A stretch of 64,000 nucleotides of DNA from Actinomycetota bacterium (GCA_020161755.1 JAIUOS010000015.1:28810-92809); one strand, 5' to 3'. Shown: positions 25,608 to 38,337, counted from the first letter of the stretch. Program-made: numbers and translations. Notes: generated by a model not told the origin, from the letters alone.

Positions 25608-26743
25608 GACGTCATCCTTGTCTGCTCACGCTCGTCCCGCCCCGAAGCGGCGAGCACCTCCAGAAGTAGTTCCTCGTACTGACCGGCGACGTGTTCCCAG
25701 GTGAACTCCTCGCCGTGCCGCTCCCGGCTCGCGCGGCCGAGCGCGGCCAGCCGCTCCGGGTCGGAGAGGACCTCGTCGAGCCGGTCGGCGACGTCCCCGG
25801 CGGTGCGGAAGTAGACCGCACCCTCGCCGGCGACCCAACGGTTGTACGGGTTGTCGTGGGCGAGCACCGCGTTGCCGGCAGCCATCGCCTCGACCAGGGA
25901 CGGGTTGGTCCCGCCGACGGTGTGGCCGTGCAGGTACATCGCGGAGTGCAACCGCAGGGCGCGCAGCCTCTCCGGCTCGTAGATCGAACCCGGGAAGAGC
26001 ACCTGGTCGGAGGCTGCGGCCAGCACCTCGGCGTGGTACGGGTCGGACGGGTCGTACCCGCCGACCACGACCAGCTGGTGGTCGCGCCGGGCGGCGGAGA
26101 ACCCGGTCACCAGCTCGAGGATCGAGTTCTCCGGGATGGGCCGGCAGACCAGGGTGAGGTAGCCGCCGGGCTCCAGGCCGAGGTCGGTCACCGGCCCGGT
26201 CCGGGCGGTCGTGACCGCGTCGGCGCCGTAGGTGATCATCGCGATCTTCCGCGCGGGCGCCCGGGTGCGCAGGTACACCTCGATCTCGGGGTGGTCGGCG
26301 ATCAGCCGGTTGCCGACCAGCGCCGCGATCCGCTCGTTCACGTAGAGGATCGCCTGCCGGAAGAACCCCCAGCGCGCCCTCGACCACTCGATCCCGTCCA
26401 TGTTGATCACGAGCGGGATGCGGCGCAGGCGCTGCCAGGTGTTGAAGATCCCGGTGTTGTAGCCGAACACCAGGCACAGGTCCCGGTGGCGACTGGCGTG
26501 CCGCACCGAGCGGAGGTCGAAGAGCGAGGTACCGCGCCAGCCCGGCAGGTGCACCGGGATGTGGACGCGGCGCAGGCCCTCCCACGTGTCCTCGGTGATC
26601 GGCCCCTTCCCGTCCGCCTGGCAGTAGACGACGACGTCCCAGCCGCGGCCGGCGAGGAACTTCCCCACGTGCTCGGCAGCGGTCTCGAAACCGCCGTAGG
26701 CGGCCGGAACCCCGTGGGTGCCGAGAATGCGCACCGTCGGCAT
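25604..26743 (-). CDS. DUF1972-type glycosyltransferase (GT4 family)
   Basis: 379 residues. The N-terminus VRILGTHGVPAAYGGFETAAEHV is the hallmark of DUF1972 glycosyltransferases, often annotated as rhamnosyltransferases. Further features are NMDGIEWSRARW and, in the C-terminal domain, TYGADAV, YLTLVCRPIPENSI and HGHTVGGTNPSLVEAMAAG, the donor-binding segment. Given rmlABCD nearby, rhamnose transfer is plausible but inferred. First gene of a five-gene operon with overlaps or short gaps downstream. A G5 run (26754-26758) lies ~10 bases before the ATG. Confidence 0.85.
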   Translation of the reverse strand: MPTVRILGTHGVPAAYGGFETAAEHVGKFLAGRGWDVVVYCQADGKGPITEDTWEGLRRVHIPVHLPGWRGTSLFDLRSVRHASRHRDLCLVFGYNTGIFNTWQRLRRIPLVINMDGIEWSRARWGFFRQAILYVNERIAALVGNRLIADHPEIEVYLRTRAPARKIAMITYGADAVTTARTGPVTDLGLEPGGYLTLVCRPIPENSILELVTGFSAARRDHQLVVVGGYDPSDPYHAEVLAAASDQVLFPGSIYEPERLRALRLHSAMYLHGHTVGGTNPSLVEAMAAGNAVLAHDNPYNRWVAGEGAVYFRTAGDVADRLDEVLSDPERLAALGRASRERHGEEFTWEHVAGQYEELLLEVLAASGRDEREQTRMTS

Positions 26744-26819
26744 AAGTCAGAATCCCCCTGAATCAGAATGGACAGCAGCGTCCGGCCGCTCGGCCGGTTC
26801 GATCATCCGATGGATGCCG

Positions 26820-27251
26820 TCACCACTCAGAGAGGACGCGCCGCAGTTCGGTCGACGAGGTGTGCAGCGTGTACGGGAAGTAGAGCACCCGGGCACCGAC
26901 GCCGGCCAACTGCTCCTCCAGGCGGAGCCCCTTGGGCGTCCCGCGCCAGTCGTCGCCCTTGAACAGGACGTCGAAGTGGACCTGTTCCCACACCTGGAGC
27001 TTGTTGGCCGAGTGGTCGACGACCGCCTCGTCGACGATGCCGATGGCACCGACGATCTCCAGCCGTTCGTCGAACGGGATGATCGGCCACTTGTTCTTCA
27101 TTGCGAACAGCGCCTCGTCGGTGACCACTCCGGCCACTAGCCAGTCACAGTTCTCCCGGGCGCGTTTCAGGATGTTCAGGTGGCCGATGTGGAACATGTC
27201 CCACCCGCCCGGAACGTATCCGACCACGCCTCCAGCACGTCGAATTGCCAT
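26820..27251 (-). CDS. TagD-like cytidylyltransferase/nucleotidyltransferase
   Basis: 143 residues from the ATG at 27251, which has GGGGGGAGGATCGGC just upstream. It matches the length of glycerol-3-phosphate cytidylyltransferases. Key motifs: GYVPGGWDMFHIGHLNIL with the HxGH nucleotide-binding site, KRARENCDWLVAGVVTDE, DVLFKGDDWRGT and the C-terminal TSSTELRR, related to the family's STTxIxxR. It activates a phosphorylated alcohol or sugar with a nucleotide, typically CTP. Glycerol phosphate, ribitol phosphate, inositol phosphate or a heptose phosphate are all possible. A CDP-alcohol transferase is encoded at 9520-10254, which could use the product (inference). It is 76 bases upstream of the DUF1972 operon and may lead it. 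Confidence 0.8.
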   Translation of the reverse strand: MAIRRAGGVVGYVPGGWDMFHIGHLNILKRARENCDWLVAGVVTDEALFAMKNKWPIIPFDERLEIVGAIGIVDEAVVDHSANKLQVWEQVHFDVLFKGDDWRGTPKGLRLEEQLAGVGARVLYFPYTLHTSSTELRRVLSEW

Positions 27252-27440
27252 TGCCGATCCTCCCCCCAGATTTACCGTCTTCTCCGATCCCCCACCGGAA
27301 ATGACAGCTTCGGCATGTACTGCAGTGGCCGGCAGTTCACCTGCGGGCCAACAACTCAATTATGGGCGTCTGCCGCCGGATGTCCACCCGTGCCCTCGGG
27401 TGGGGTGCCGGCGCGCACCCCGACCGGCCGACGGCCGGCG

Positions 27441-30884
<3,444 letters not shown>

Positions 30885-31032
30885 GCCCCGGCCCGGACGG
30901 CGCCCCGGAGCACGACACGGGCCGCCTGATACCGCGTTGAGTAGATGTGCGCAACTGGTCTGCACGGTTTCCCGGCCGCTTGGCATGGTTTCCGCCGCTC
31001 TGGCAGACTGGGTCGCGATCGACAGACCGCTT

Positions 31033-31105
31033 GGGGGAGTAGGTGTCGATCCGGTCTTCCCGGGGGGGTTGATCGTTCGGGGGATTTCTGGTCTGAACCG
31101 GGGGG
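31033..31105 (+). promoter_or_regulatory. Four G5-G7 runs in the leader of the glycosylphosphotransferase gene
   Basis: G runs at 31033-31037, 31062-31068, 31079-31083 and 31100-31105 lie in the 224-base gap before the ATG at 31109. The last could double as a weak ribosome-binding site. A possible promoter (TTGGCA, ~18-base gap, CAGACT) lies just upstream. Function of the runs is unknown. Confidence 0.3.
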
Positions 31106-31108
31106 ATC

Positions 31109-32584
31109 ATGACCACTTTCAGCGCGTATCTTGACGCACTCACCAGCCATGGGACCACCAGCCGGAGCGCCCGGAAACACTGGTTGCTCTCCCACGGCAC
31201 ACAGCACGCGATCCTTTTCGCCGGCGACCTCCTCGTGATCGCCGGAGCCATGCTGGTCGCGGTGTACGCCAGGGGCGCGGTGCCGTTCGACACCGCCGGC
31301 GACAGCTTCCACGTGATGGCTGTCGCTGCGCCGCTGCTCGGTGCGATGTGGCTGCTGATGCTCCAGCTCTTCGGCACCTACCAGCTGCGGCACCAGCGTG
31401 CGGGCGCGGTGGAGTACAAGCGGGCCCTGATGGCGTCGTTCACGATGGCCGGGCTGGTCGGCATCGGCAGCTACCTGCTCAAGGCCGAGTTCCCGCGCGG
31501 GCTGTACGTCCTGCTGTTCACGGTCGGCACGGTCGGCCTGGTCACCGCCCGATTCGCCCGCCGCAAGGTGATGAACCGGGTGCACCGGCGGGGCTACTTC
31601 CTCACCCCGATCGTCGTGGCCGGTGGCAGTGGCCACGTGGACGCGATCGCCAAGGTGCTGCGCCGCGAGACCTGGCTCGGCTACCGCGTCGTCGGCGCGG
31701 TCACCGCCGACAAGGCCCACACCACCCCGGGTGGCCTGCCGGTGCTCGGCGCGATCGGTGACACGGTCGACGTGATCGAGAAGCACGACGTGGCCACCGT
31801 GATCTTCGCCGAAGGCTCCTTCTCCTCCCCGGCGGACTTCCGCCGGATGGCGTGGGAGCTCGAGGAGCAGGACGTCCACATGATCGTGGTGCCTGCGCTC
31901 ACCGACGTCAGCGCCCAGCGTCTCGACGTCCGCCCCGTGGCCGGCCTTCCGCTGGTGGACGTCGACCGTCCGCAGGCCATCGAGGCCGCCCGCTGGATCA
32001 AGCGGACGTGGGACATCATCGGCTCCGCGGTCCTGCTGCTGCTGGCCGCACCGGTGATGGGCCTGGTCGCCCTCGCCATCAAGCTCGAGGACAGGGGCCC
32101 GGTGATCTTCCGCCAGACCCGCGTCGGGCTGAAGGGCGAGTCCTTCGAATGCCTGAAGTTCCGCAGCATGGCTACCGACGCCGAAGCCCGCCTGGCCGCA
32201 CTCATGGCCGAGAACGAGGGCGCCGGACCGCTGTTCAAGATGACGCACGACCCGAGGATCACGCGAGTGGGCCGGTTCATCCGGCGGTTCTCCCTCGACG
32301 AGCTCCCGCAGTTGTGGAACGCCCTCCGTGGAGACATGAGCCTGGTCGGACCCCGCCCGGCACTGCCCACGGAGGTCGCTCAGTACGACCCCGACACCCG
32401 ACGACGCCTCGACGTACGACCAGGCCTCACCGGACTGTGGCAGGTCTCAGGACGCTCCAACCTGTCCTGGGACGACACCGTTCGCCTCGACCTCTACTAC
32501 GTCGACAACTGGTCCATGGTTCAGGATCTGATGATCCTCGCCCGGACCGCGAAGGCCGTCGTCGGCTCGAGCGGCGCGTACTGA
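31109..32584 (+). CDS. Exopolysaccharide polyprenyl glycosylphosphotransferase (WbaP/CpsE-like)
   Basis: 491 residues. Four N-terminal membrane spans (~33-165), a central CoA-binding-like domain (VVAGGSGHVDAI, VVGAVTADK), a fifth span (~295-320), then the catalytic bacterial sugar transferase domain: GPVIFRQTRVGLKGESFECLKFRSM, RRFSLDELPQLWNAL, GDMSLVGPRP, RPGLTGLWQVSGRS. It transfers a sugar-1-phosphate from a UDP-sugar to undecaprenyl phosphate and so starts each repeat unit at the cytoplasmic membrane. Last gene of the rhamnose side of the locus, followed by a terminator. Confidence 0.9.
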   Translation: MTTFSAYLDALTSHGTTSRSARKHWLLSHGTQHAILFAGDLLVIAGAMLVAVYARGAVPFDTAGDSFHVMAVAAPLLGAMWLLMLQLFGTYQLRHQRAGAVEYKRALMASFTMAGLVGIGSYLLKAEFPRGLYVLLFTVGTVGLVTARFARRKVMNRVHRRGYFLTPIVVAGGSGHVDAIAKVLRRETWLGYRVVGAVTADKAHTTPGGLPVLGAIGDTVDVIEKHDVATVIFAEGSFSSPADFRRMAWELEEQDVHMIVVPALTDVSAQRLDVRPVAGLPLVDVDRPQAIEAARWIKRTWDIIGSAVLLLLAAPVMGLVALAIKLEDRGPVIFRQTRVGLKGESFECLKFRSMATDAEARLAALMAENEGAGPLFKMTHDPRITRVGRFIRRFSLDELPQLWNALRGDMSLVGPRPALPTEVAQYDPDTRRRLDVRPGLTGLWQVSGRSNLSWDDTVRLDLYYVDNWSMVQDLMILARTAKAVVGSSGAY

Positions 32585-32588
32585 GCAG

Positions 32589-32626
32589 CCGGTGGCGCCG
32601 GCGCGAATCCCCCCCGGCGCCACCGG
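32589..32626. terminator. Bidirectional hairpin terminator
   Basis: Perfect 13-bp arms (32589-32601, 32614-32626) with a 12-base loop containing a C run, directly after the glycosylphosphotransferase stop and facing the converging DUF4012 gene. Confidence 0.75.
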
Positions 32627-32650
32627 GCCAGCTCTTCCCACCGCGGGCAG

Positions 32651-32687
32651 CGTCCCGCCGTGGACGCTGACGTCCCACCGTTGACGC
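32651..32687. repeat. Two 17-base direct repeats between converging genes
   Basis: Copies at 32651-32667 and 32671-32687 match at 15 of 17 bases (CGTCCCrCCGTkGACGC). They resemble short interspersed repeats found at gene ends in related actinobacteria, but that is from memory. Confidence 0.4.
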
Positions 32688-32693
32688 GGACGC

Positions 32694-34568
32694 CTACGCG
32701 CGCTCCAGGGTGAGGTCGAGGACCAGGTCCTGCAGCAGCGGCGTGGCCAACGAGACGTGTTGGGCGTCCCCGCTCGTCGCGACCCGGGCGCCGTCGTTGC
32801 GGAACTCCGCCGCCGAGCTGACGATCCGCCACCCCGAGGGCGCCTGCACCGTGATCGTCGTGTCGGTGTCCACCAGGTCGGCCTGCCGCACCAGCAGCAG
32901 CCGGTAGTGCCGTGCCGCCGTACCGACGTCGGCCGACGGCGCAGCCCCGGTCGTCGGTGGTGCCACCCCGTCGCGGACGGCGTCCGGCACCCGCGTCCGG
33001 AGTTCGACCGTGGCCGAGGCGGCCTTGGGCACCCCGAACGTCCGGGCGAAGGTCGGCAGCCCGGTCGCGTCGTCGACAGCGGTGAACGGGCTTTCCCCGT
33101 CCAGGGTGGTTCCGGTCGCCCGGTGCACCCGCAGGTAGGGGCGGAACCGGTCGGCGAGGTAGCCCAGCGGCACGTCCGGGTCCTTGTGGTACCCCAGCGT
33201 CAGGACGGTGGCAGCGGTGCCATCCTCACCGAGTTGCACCTGGTAGTCCAGGCTCTTCGCGACGCCCATGTTGCCCTTCGCGGGGCGCTTGACGATCGCA
33301 TGGCTCACGGCGAGGACGTCGGTGGTGCCCTCCGGCGGGGCGATCGCCCCCGACCAGCCCGTCGCGACCAGGGCGCGCTGGGCGTCCGCATCGGTCAGGT
33401 ACAGCTGGATGTGCCGCTGGTTGGCGGACGTGGCGAGGGCGGTCATCACCGGGCGGAACTCGTCGTCGGACAGGTCGAGGAGGCGCTTCATCACAGCCTT
33501 GGCGAGCGAGACGACGGCGTTCTTCTTGTTCTGCTCGTCCAGCCCGCTCTTCTCGACCTCGACAACGTAGCTGAGCTGCTCGACGACGTTCTGCCAGGTC
33601 AGCGCCACCTTGGACTCGGGCACCCGGATCGGGCCGAACACCTTCAGCAGGTCGCTGATCGTCGACAGGTCGAGCGCGATGATCCCGTCGAGCTTCGGCT
33701 GCCGGGGCTCCATGCTCTCCCAGAGCCGGGTGATCACCTCACCGCTGGTCGGGAAGTCGATCCACCAGTTCGCGTTGCGGAGGTACAGCTGCGGTTTCTT
33801 GTCCATCCCCGGCGGGGACGGGAGCATCAGGGTGTCGGCCGGCAGGGTGAAGATGTCGGCGAACTCGCTGAGCTTCAGCCCGTCGGGTCCCACCTCGACC
33901 AGCCCGTAGGTGCCGGGGAACCCCCCGGTCGGACGCAGCTGCGCGCCGTTCTGCGCGAGGACGAGGAACCGGTGCTGGCCGGAGAAGACGTAACGCTCCA
34001 GCGCCAGCAGTGACTCGCTGCGCTCGAGGGTGGTGCGCAGCGGGTCGAGCAGCCCGTTCAGCTCGGTGACGGCGCCCGCGAGCGGGGGCACCAGCCCGTC
34101 CGTGGTGAGCCCGTCGACCCGGTCGGCCACCACGGTCAGGTGCACCAGGGCCGCGTCCAGGTGCGGGTGGGCGAGGGCGAGCAACTGGCCGAGTCGGTCG
34201 CGGTCGGAGGCTCCGGACGCCTTGCCCAGCAGTTGCGCGGCCTCCGAGCCCGCGCCCGACCCTTCCAGCCCGATGGTGAACAGGTCGTCCGCCGCGTCCA
34301 GCTGCCGCCCGACGAACGGGACGGAGCGCAGCCACGCCGGCCCGAGCAGGTCCCGGCCGCGGGAGAACTCCCCGGCCGCCCGCTCGAAGGACGCCTGAGC
34401 GCTCGTCGCGTCCCCGGCCTCAAGGCTCTTCAGGCCGGCCTTGGCGTCGGCGCGTGCGGACTGCGCAGCCCCCTGGACGTCCTGGACGCGCAGGAGGGCG
34501 AGGATGCCGAGCGCGACCACGGCGACCAGGACCACCGCGCCGGCGATCCACGAGGCTCTGCGCTTCAC
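32694..34568 (-). CDS. DUF4012 domain-containing envelope protein
   Basis: 624 residues from the GTG at 34568 (KRRASWIAG follows); upstream frames have no start that fits better. One N-terminal membrane span (~residues 6-27), then a helical region (~30-200) and the DUF4012 core: LVLAQNGAQLRPTGGFPGTYGLVEV, NANWWIDFPTSGEVI, DGIIALDLSTISDLLKVFGPI, RHIQLYLTDADAQ. This family is anchored in the membrane with the bulk outside and is often encoded beside polysaccharide genes; its biochemical role is not established. It converges on the glycosylphosphotransferase gene and is divergent from the DUF1015 gene. Confidence 0.85.
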   Translation of the reverse strand: MKRRASWIAGAVVLVAVVALGILALLRVQDVQGAAQSARADAKAGLKSLEAGDATSAQASFERAAGEFSRGRDLLGPAWLRSVPFVGRQLDAADDLFTIGLEGSGAGSEAAQLLGKASGASDRDRLGQLLALAHPHLDAALVHLTVVADRVDGLTTDGLVPPLAGAVTELNGLLDPLRTTLERSESLLALERYVFSGQHRFLVLAQNGAQLRPTGGFPGTYGLVEVGPDGLKLSEFADIFTLPADTLMLPSPPGMDKKPQLYLRNANWWIDFPTSGEVITRLWESMEPRQPKLDGIIALDLSTISDLLKVFGPIRVPESKVALTWQNVVEQLSYVVEVEKSGLDEQNKKNAVVSLAKAVMKRLLDLSDDEFRPVMTALATSANQRHIQLYLTDADAQRALVATGWSGAIAPPEGTTDVLAVSHAIVKRPAKGNMGVAKSLDYQVQLGEDGTAATVLTLGYHKDPDVPLGYLADRFRPYLRVHRATGTTLDGESPFTAVDDATGLPTFARTFGVPKAASATVELRTRVPDAVRDGVAPPTTGAAPSADVGTAARHYRLLLVRQADLVDTDTTITVQAPSGWRIVSSAAEFRNDGARVATSGDAQHVSLATPLLQDLVLDLTLERA

Positions 34569-34647
34569 GCGGCAACGATATCGGGGCGCCCCAATCCGCC
34601 AGGCGGCACCGTCCCGGACGCGCCGCGGCACCGGCGGCGAGGTTCGG

Positions 34648-34653
34648 TAGCGT
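34648..34653 (+). promoter_or_regulatory. -10 box TAGCGT, leaderless start of the DUF1015 gene
   Basis: TAGCGT ends 6 bases before the ATG at 34660, with no Shine-Dalgarno sequence between them, so the transcript probably begins at the ATG. Confidence 0.55.
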
Positions 34654-34659
34654 TGCACC

Positions 34660-35850
34660 ATGCCCCGAATCGCACCGTTCCCGGCCCTCCGCTACGCCCC
34701 GGGCGCCGACCTCCAGCAGGTCATCGCGCCCCCCTACGACGTGCTGTCGGACGCCGACGTGACCGAACTCGGCACGCGCGACCCCCACAACATCGTCCAC
34801 GTCGACGTGCCGACCGGCGGTGACGACCGCTACGAGGTGGCCGCCCGCACGCTCGCCGAATGGCTGGACGAGGGCGTCCTGGTGCGCGACGCGGCGCCGA
34901 CCCTGACGATCTACCGGATGTCGTTCACCGACGCCACCGGCGCCGACCGCACCATCGTCGGCGTGCTGTGCGGGCTGGAGGTCGTCGACCTCGACGCGGG
35001 CGGCGTCCTCCCGCACGAGCGCACCACGCCCAAAGCGGTCACCGACCGGCTCGACCTGACCCGGGCCACCGCGACCAACCTGTCCCCGGTGTGGGGCCTG
35101 TCGCTCGCCCAGGGCCTCACCGCAGCCCTGGCCGAGCCCGGTGAGCAGGTCGGCGAGATGGTCGCCGAGGGCGTCGTCCACACCGTGGAACGCATCACCG
35201 ACCCCGCGCGAATCGCGGCGATCACCGACATCCTCGCCGCCGACGACGTGCTGATCGCTGACGGCCACCACCGCTACTCGATCTCGCGCACCTACCGCGA
35301 CGAGGTGCGTGCGGCCACCGGACGGGACGACACCGAGGCCGAATTCACCCTCACCTTCGTCAACGAACTGGTCGCCGACCAGCTGAGCATCGAGGCCATC
35401 CACCGGGTCTACACCGGCATCACCCTCGACCAGCTGCGCCTGCAGCTCGGCGTCTGCTTCGACATCGAGCCGGCGCCCGAGCCCACCCCGGCGATGCTCG
35501 GCGAGATGGTGGCACAGGGCCGCCTGGTGCTGCTCTCCCCCGACGGCACCGCCGAGTGGCTGGTCCCGAAGCCGGAGATGTTCACCGGGGTGCGGGCGCT
35601 GGACGGCGCCTACCTCGAGCACGCCCTGGACGGATCCCTCGCCGAGGTCCGCTACCAGCACGGGCTGGACGAGGTGCTCGACCTGGTGGGCTCGGGTGAG
35701 GTCGCCGCCGCCGTGCTGATCCGTCCCACCTCGCTGGCCGAGATCGAGCGGACCGCGCGCGAGGGCCTGCTGATGCCGCCGAAGTCGACGTTCTTCACCC
35801 CGAAGCTGCGCACCGGGCTGGTGATCCGTCCGACGGCTGCGCTGAACTGA
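34660..35850 (+). CDS. DUF1015 family protein
   Basis: 396 residues. Recognisable DUF1015 features: FPALRYAPGADLQQVIAPPYDVLS near the N-terminus, NIVHVDVP, then IADGHHRYSISRTYRDE in the middle and VNELVADQL. The family is widespread and soluble; relatives have been linked to ParB-like/serine kinase folds, but the role of this member is not known. Translation is likely leaderless, with TAGCGT 6 bases before the ATG. Monocistronic, between a divergent DUF4012 gene and a mutarotase with its own promoter. Confidence 0.8.
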   Translation: MPRIAPFPALRYAPGADLQQVIAPPYDVLSDADVTELGTRDPHNIVHVDVPTGGDDRYEVAARTLAEWLDEGVLVRDAAPTLTIYRMSFTDATGADRTIVGVLCGLEVVDLDAGGVLPHERTTPKAVTDRLDLTRATATNLSPVWGLSLAQGLTAALAEPGEQVGEMVAEGVVHTVERITDPARIAAITDILAADDVLIADGHHRYSISRTYRDEVRAATGRDDTEAEFTLTFVNELVADQLSIEAIHRVYTGITLDQLRLQLGVCFDIEPAPEPTPAMLGEMVAQGRLVLLSPDGTAEWLVPKPEMFTGVRALDGAYLEHALDGSLAEVRYQHGLDEVLDLVGSGEVAAAVLIRPTSLAEIERTAREGLLMPPKSTFFTPKLRTGLVIRPTAALN

Positions 35851-35888
35851 GTCGCCCGCGGGTGGTGTTCCCGGACGACCGGGAGCGC

Positions 35889-35894
35889 TAGCCT
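35889..35894 (+). promoter_or_regulatory. -10 box TAGCCT, leaderless start of the mutarotase gene
   Basis: TAGCCT ends 6 bases before the ATG at 35901. The intervening GCGGGG is too close to the start to work as a normal ribosome-binding site. Confidence 0.5.
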
Positions 35895-35900
35895 GCGGGG

Positions 35901-36737
35901 ATGCCCAGTGCACCGTTCCCCGGCATCGACACCTACCATCTCGGCGACCACTACGCCGTCCTCGACGCCGGCGCCCAGGTCCTGCAGTGGACACCCACCG
36001 GCCACAATCCGGTCCTGTGGGTGAGCCCGCTGGCCTCCTTCGAGCCCGGCGTCGCCGTGCGTGGTGGCGTGCCGGTGGTGTTCCCGTGGTTCGGCGCCGG
36101 CCCGCAGGGTGACCTCACGCCGTCCCACGGTTTCGCCCGGACGGCTGAGTGGCGCCGCACGTCGGTGACCAACGAGCTCGTCGCGTCCGGCCGGCTGGAG
36201 GTGCGGCACGTCCTCGACGCGAGCGGGTTCGACAGCCCGCCGTTCGAGGCCGAGCTGGTGTCGACCTTCACCCCGCGGCACGTCAGCATCTCCCTGGTCG
36301 TGACCAACACCGGCACCGACACCTTCCGCTACGAGGAAGCGCTGCACACCTACCTGGGCGTGAGCGAGGCCGCCGGCGTCACCGTCGAAGGGCTGGACGG
36401 CTGCCGCTACCTCGACAAGGCGGACGGGGCGGGCCCCGACGAGCTCGTCCAGGAGGGGTCGATCCGCTTCGACGGGGAGGTCGACCGGGTCTACGCCCAC
36501 ACCGGGGACGCGGTCATCGACGACCCGGCCTGGAGCCGTCGCGTGCACGTCGCCAAGGAGGGCTCGGCCAACACCGTCGTGTGGAACCCGGGCGAACGCA
36601 AGGGCACCGCCCTGGCCGACGTCGGACGCAACTGGCCCGACTTCGTCTGCATCGAGGCCGGCAACGTGCGGGACGACGCGATCGAGCTGGCCCCCCGCGC
36701 ACAGCACATCCTGACGCAGACGATCAGCCTTTCCTGA
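35901..36737 (+). CDS. D-hexose-6-phosphate mutarotase (YeaD-like aldose 1-epimerase)
   Basis: 278 residues, the normal family length. Features of the YeaD subgroup: GGVPVVFPWFG, SHGFARTAEW (His and Arg of the active site), LHTYLGV and the C-terminal WPDFVCIEAGN with the catalytic-type Glu. Interconverts alpha and beta anomers of hexose-6-phosphates in the cytosol. Own leaderless promoter; followed 88 bases later by the CoA transferase gene with its own promoter and ribosome-binding site. Confidence 0.85.
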   Translation: MPSAPFPGIDTYHLGDHYAVLDAGAQVLQWTPTGHNPVLWVSPLASFEPGVAVRGGVPVVFPWFGAGPQGDLTPSHGFARTAEWRRTSVTNELVASGRLEVRHVLDASGFDSPPFEAELVSTFTPRHVSISLVVTNTGTDTFRYEEALHTYLGVSEAAGVTVEGLDGCRYLDKADGAGPDELVQEGSIRFDGEVDRVYAHTGDAVIDDPAWSRRVHVAKEGSANTVVWNPGERKGTALADVGRNWPDFVCIEAGNVRDDAIELAPRAQHILTQTISLS

Positions 36738-36785
36738 GACGTGTTCGTCGATCCGCGTTTGTCAATGGCGGGTCTCAAACCTCGA

Positions 36786-36791
36786 TAGCCT
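36786..36791 (+). promoter_or_regulatory. Possible -10 box TAGCCT of the CoA transferase gene
   Basis: TAGCCT lies 34 bases before the ATG at 36826, leaving room for a short leader with the strong GAGGAGAGG ribosome-binding site (36815-36823). No clear -35 box. Confidence 0.4.
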
Positions 36792-36825
36792 GACTCCTGT
36801 TCAACCCACCGCTCGAGGAGAGGTC

Positions 36826-38337
36826 ATGGCGTCCCGTATTGAGAACGCGGAGTTCCGCAAGAAGGTCACGACCGCCGAGGAGGCGGCCAAGCTGATCAAG
36901 CCCGGCATGAACGTGGGCTTCTCGGGCTTCACGGGCGCCGGCTACCCCAAGGAGGTGCCGGTCGCGCTCGCCGCCCAGATCAAGGAGGCGCACGACCGCG
37001 GCGAGGACTTCATGATCGGCATGTGGACCGGCGCGTCCACCGCCCCCGAGCTCGACGGCGCCCTGGCCGAGGTGGACGGTGTCTCGTTCCGCACCCCGTA
37101 CCAGTCCGACCCGATCATGCGGGCCAAGATCAACGCGGGCATCTCGGAGTACTCCGACATCCACCTCTCCCACCTCGCACCGATGGTGTGGGAGGGCTTC
37201 CTCGGCAAGCTCGACGCCGCGGTCGTCGAGGTCACCGCGATCGCCGAGGACGGCGAGCTCGTCCCGTCCTCCTCGGTCGGCAACAACAAGACCTACCTCC
37301 AGGAGGCCGACCAGGTCATCCTCGAGGTGAACAGCTGGCAGAGCCGCGACCTCGAGGGCATGCACGACATCTACTACCGGGCCGCCCTGCCCCCGAACCG
37401 CCTGCCGGTGCCGCTGACCCACCCCGGCGACCGGATCGGCCAGCGCAACTTCCGCATCGACCCGAAGAAGATCGTCGCGATCGTCGAGACCGACTCCGAG
37501 GACCGCAACACCCCGTTCAAGCCGCTGGACGAGGACTCCCGCGCGATCGCCGCGAACCTGCTCGACTTCCTGGCCAACGAGGTCAAGCAGCACCGCCTGC
37601 CCAAGAACCTGCTGCCGCTGCAGTCGGGCGTGGGCAACATCGCCAACGCGGTGCTCGCGGGCCTGCTGGACGGCCCGTTCGACTACCTCACCTCCTACAC
37701 CGAGGTGATCCAGGACGGCATGGTCGACCTGATCGACTCCGGCAAGATGACGATCGCCTCGGCCACCGCGTTCTCGCTCAGCCCCGAGTACGCGACGAAG
37801 ATGAACGACAACGCCCGGGACTACCGGTCGAAGATCATCCTGCGCCCGCAGGAGATCTCGAACCACCCCGAGATGATCCGCCGGTTGGGTGTCATCGCCT
37901 GCAACGGCATGATCGAGGCCGACATCTACGGCAACGTGAACTCGACCCACATCATGGGCTCGAAGATGCAGAACGGCATCGGCGGCTCGGCCGACTTCAC
38001 CCGCAACGCCTACATCTCGGCGTTCGTCACCCCGTCCACGGCGAAGGGCGGCGCGATCTCCGCGATCGTGCCGATGGTCTCCCACCACGACCACACCGAG
38101 CACGACGTGCAGGTGCTGATCACCGAGCAGGGCCTGGCCGACCTGCGTGGCCTGTCCCCCAAGCAGCGGGCGAAGAAGATCATCGCCAACTGCGCGCACC
38201 CGGCCTACCGTCCGATGCTCGAGGAGTACTACGAGCACTCGCTCAAGGTCGCCAACGGGCTGCACACCCCGCACGACCTGCGCCAGGCGCACTCCTGGCA
38301 CGTGCGCTTCCTCGAGACGGGCTCGATGCAGGCCTGA
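36826..38337 (+). CDS. Acetyl-CoA hydrolase/transferase family (succinyl-/propionyl-CoA:acetate/succinate CoA transferase)
   Basis: 503 residues. Family motifs include VGFSGFTGAGYPK, HLSHLAPMVWEGF, IDPKKIVAIVETD, PLQSGVGNIANAV and SYTEVIQDG, whose Glu293 matches the catalytic glutamate that forms the CoA thioester. GSKMQNGIGGSADF, HTEHDVQVLITEQGLADLRG and the C-terminal YYEH are also typical. Moves CoA between acetate, succinate and possibly propionate. In propionic-acid bacteria such an enzyme links propionyl-CoA release to succinate activation; here the precise substrates are inferred only from family. Strong ribosome-binding site and a good terminator make it a single-gene unit. Confidence 0.85.
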   Translation: MASRIENAEFRKKVTTAEEAAKLIKPGMNVGFSGFTGAGYPKEVPVALAAQIKEAHDRGEDFMIGMWTGASTAPELDGALAEVDGVSFRTPYQSDPIMRAKINAGISEYSDIHLSHLAPMVWEGFLGKLDAAVVEVTAIAEDGELVPSSSVGNNKTYLQEADQVILEVNSWQSRDLEGMHDIYYRAALPPNRLPVPLTHPGDRIGQRNFRIDPKKIVAIVETDSEDRNTPFKPLDEDSRAIAANLLDFLANEVKQHRLPKNLLPLQSGVGNIANAVLAGLLDGPFDYLTSYTEVIQDGMVDLIDSGKMTIASATAFSLSPEYATKMNDNARDYRSKIILRPQEISNHPEMIRRLGVIACNGMIEADIYGNVNSTHIMGSKMQNGIGGSADFTRNAYISAFVTPSTAKGGAISAIVPMVSHHDHTEHDVQVLITEQGLADLRGLSPKQRAKKIIANCAHPAYRPMLEEYYEHSLKVANGLHTPHDLRQAHSWHVRFLETGSMQA

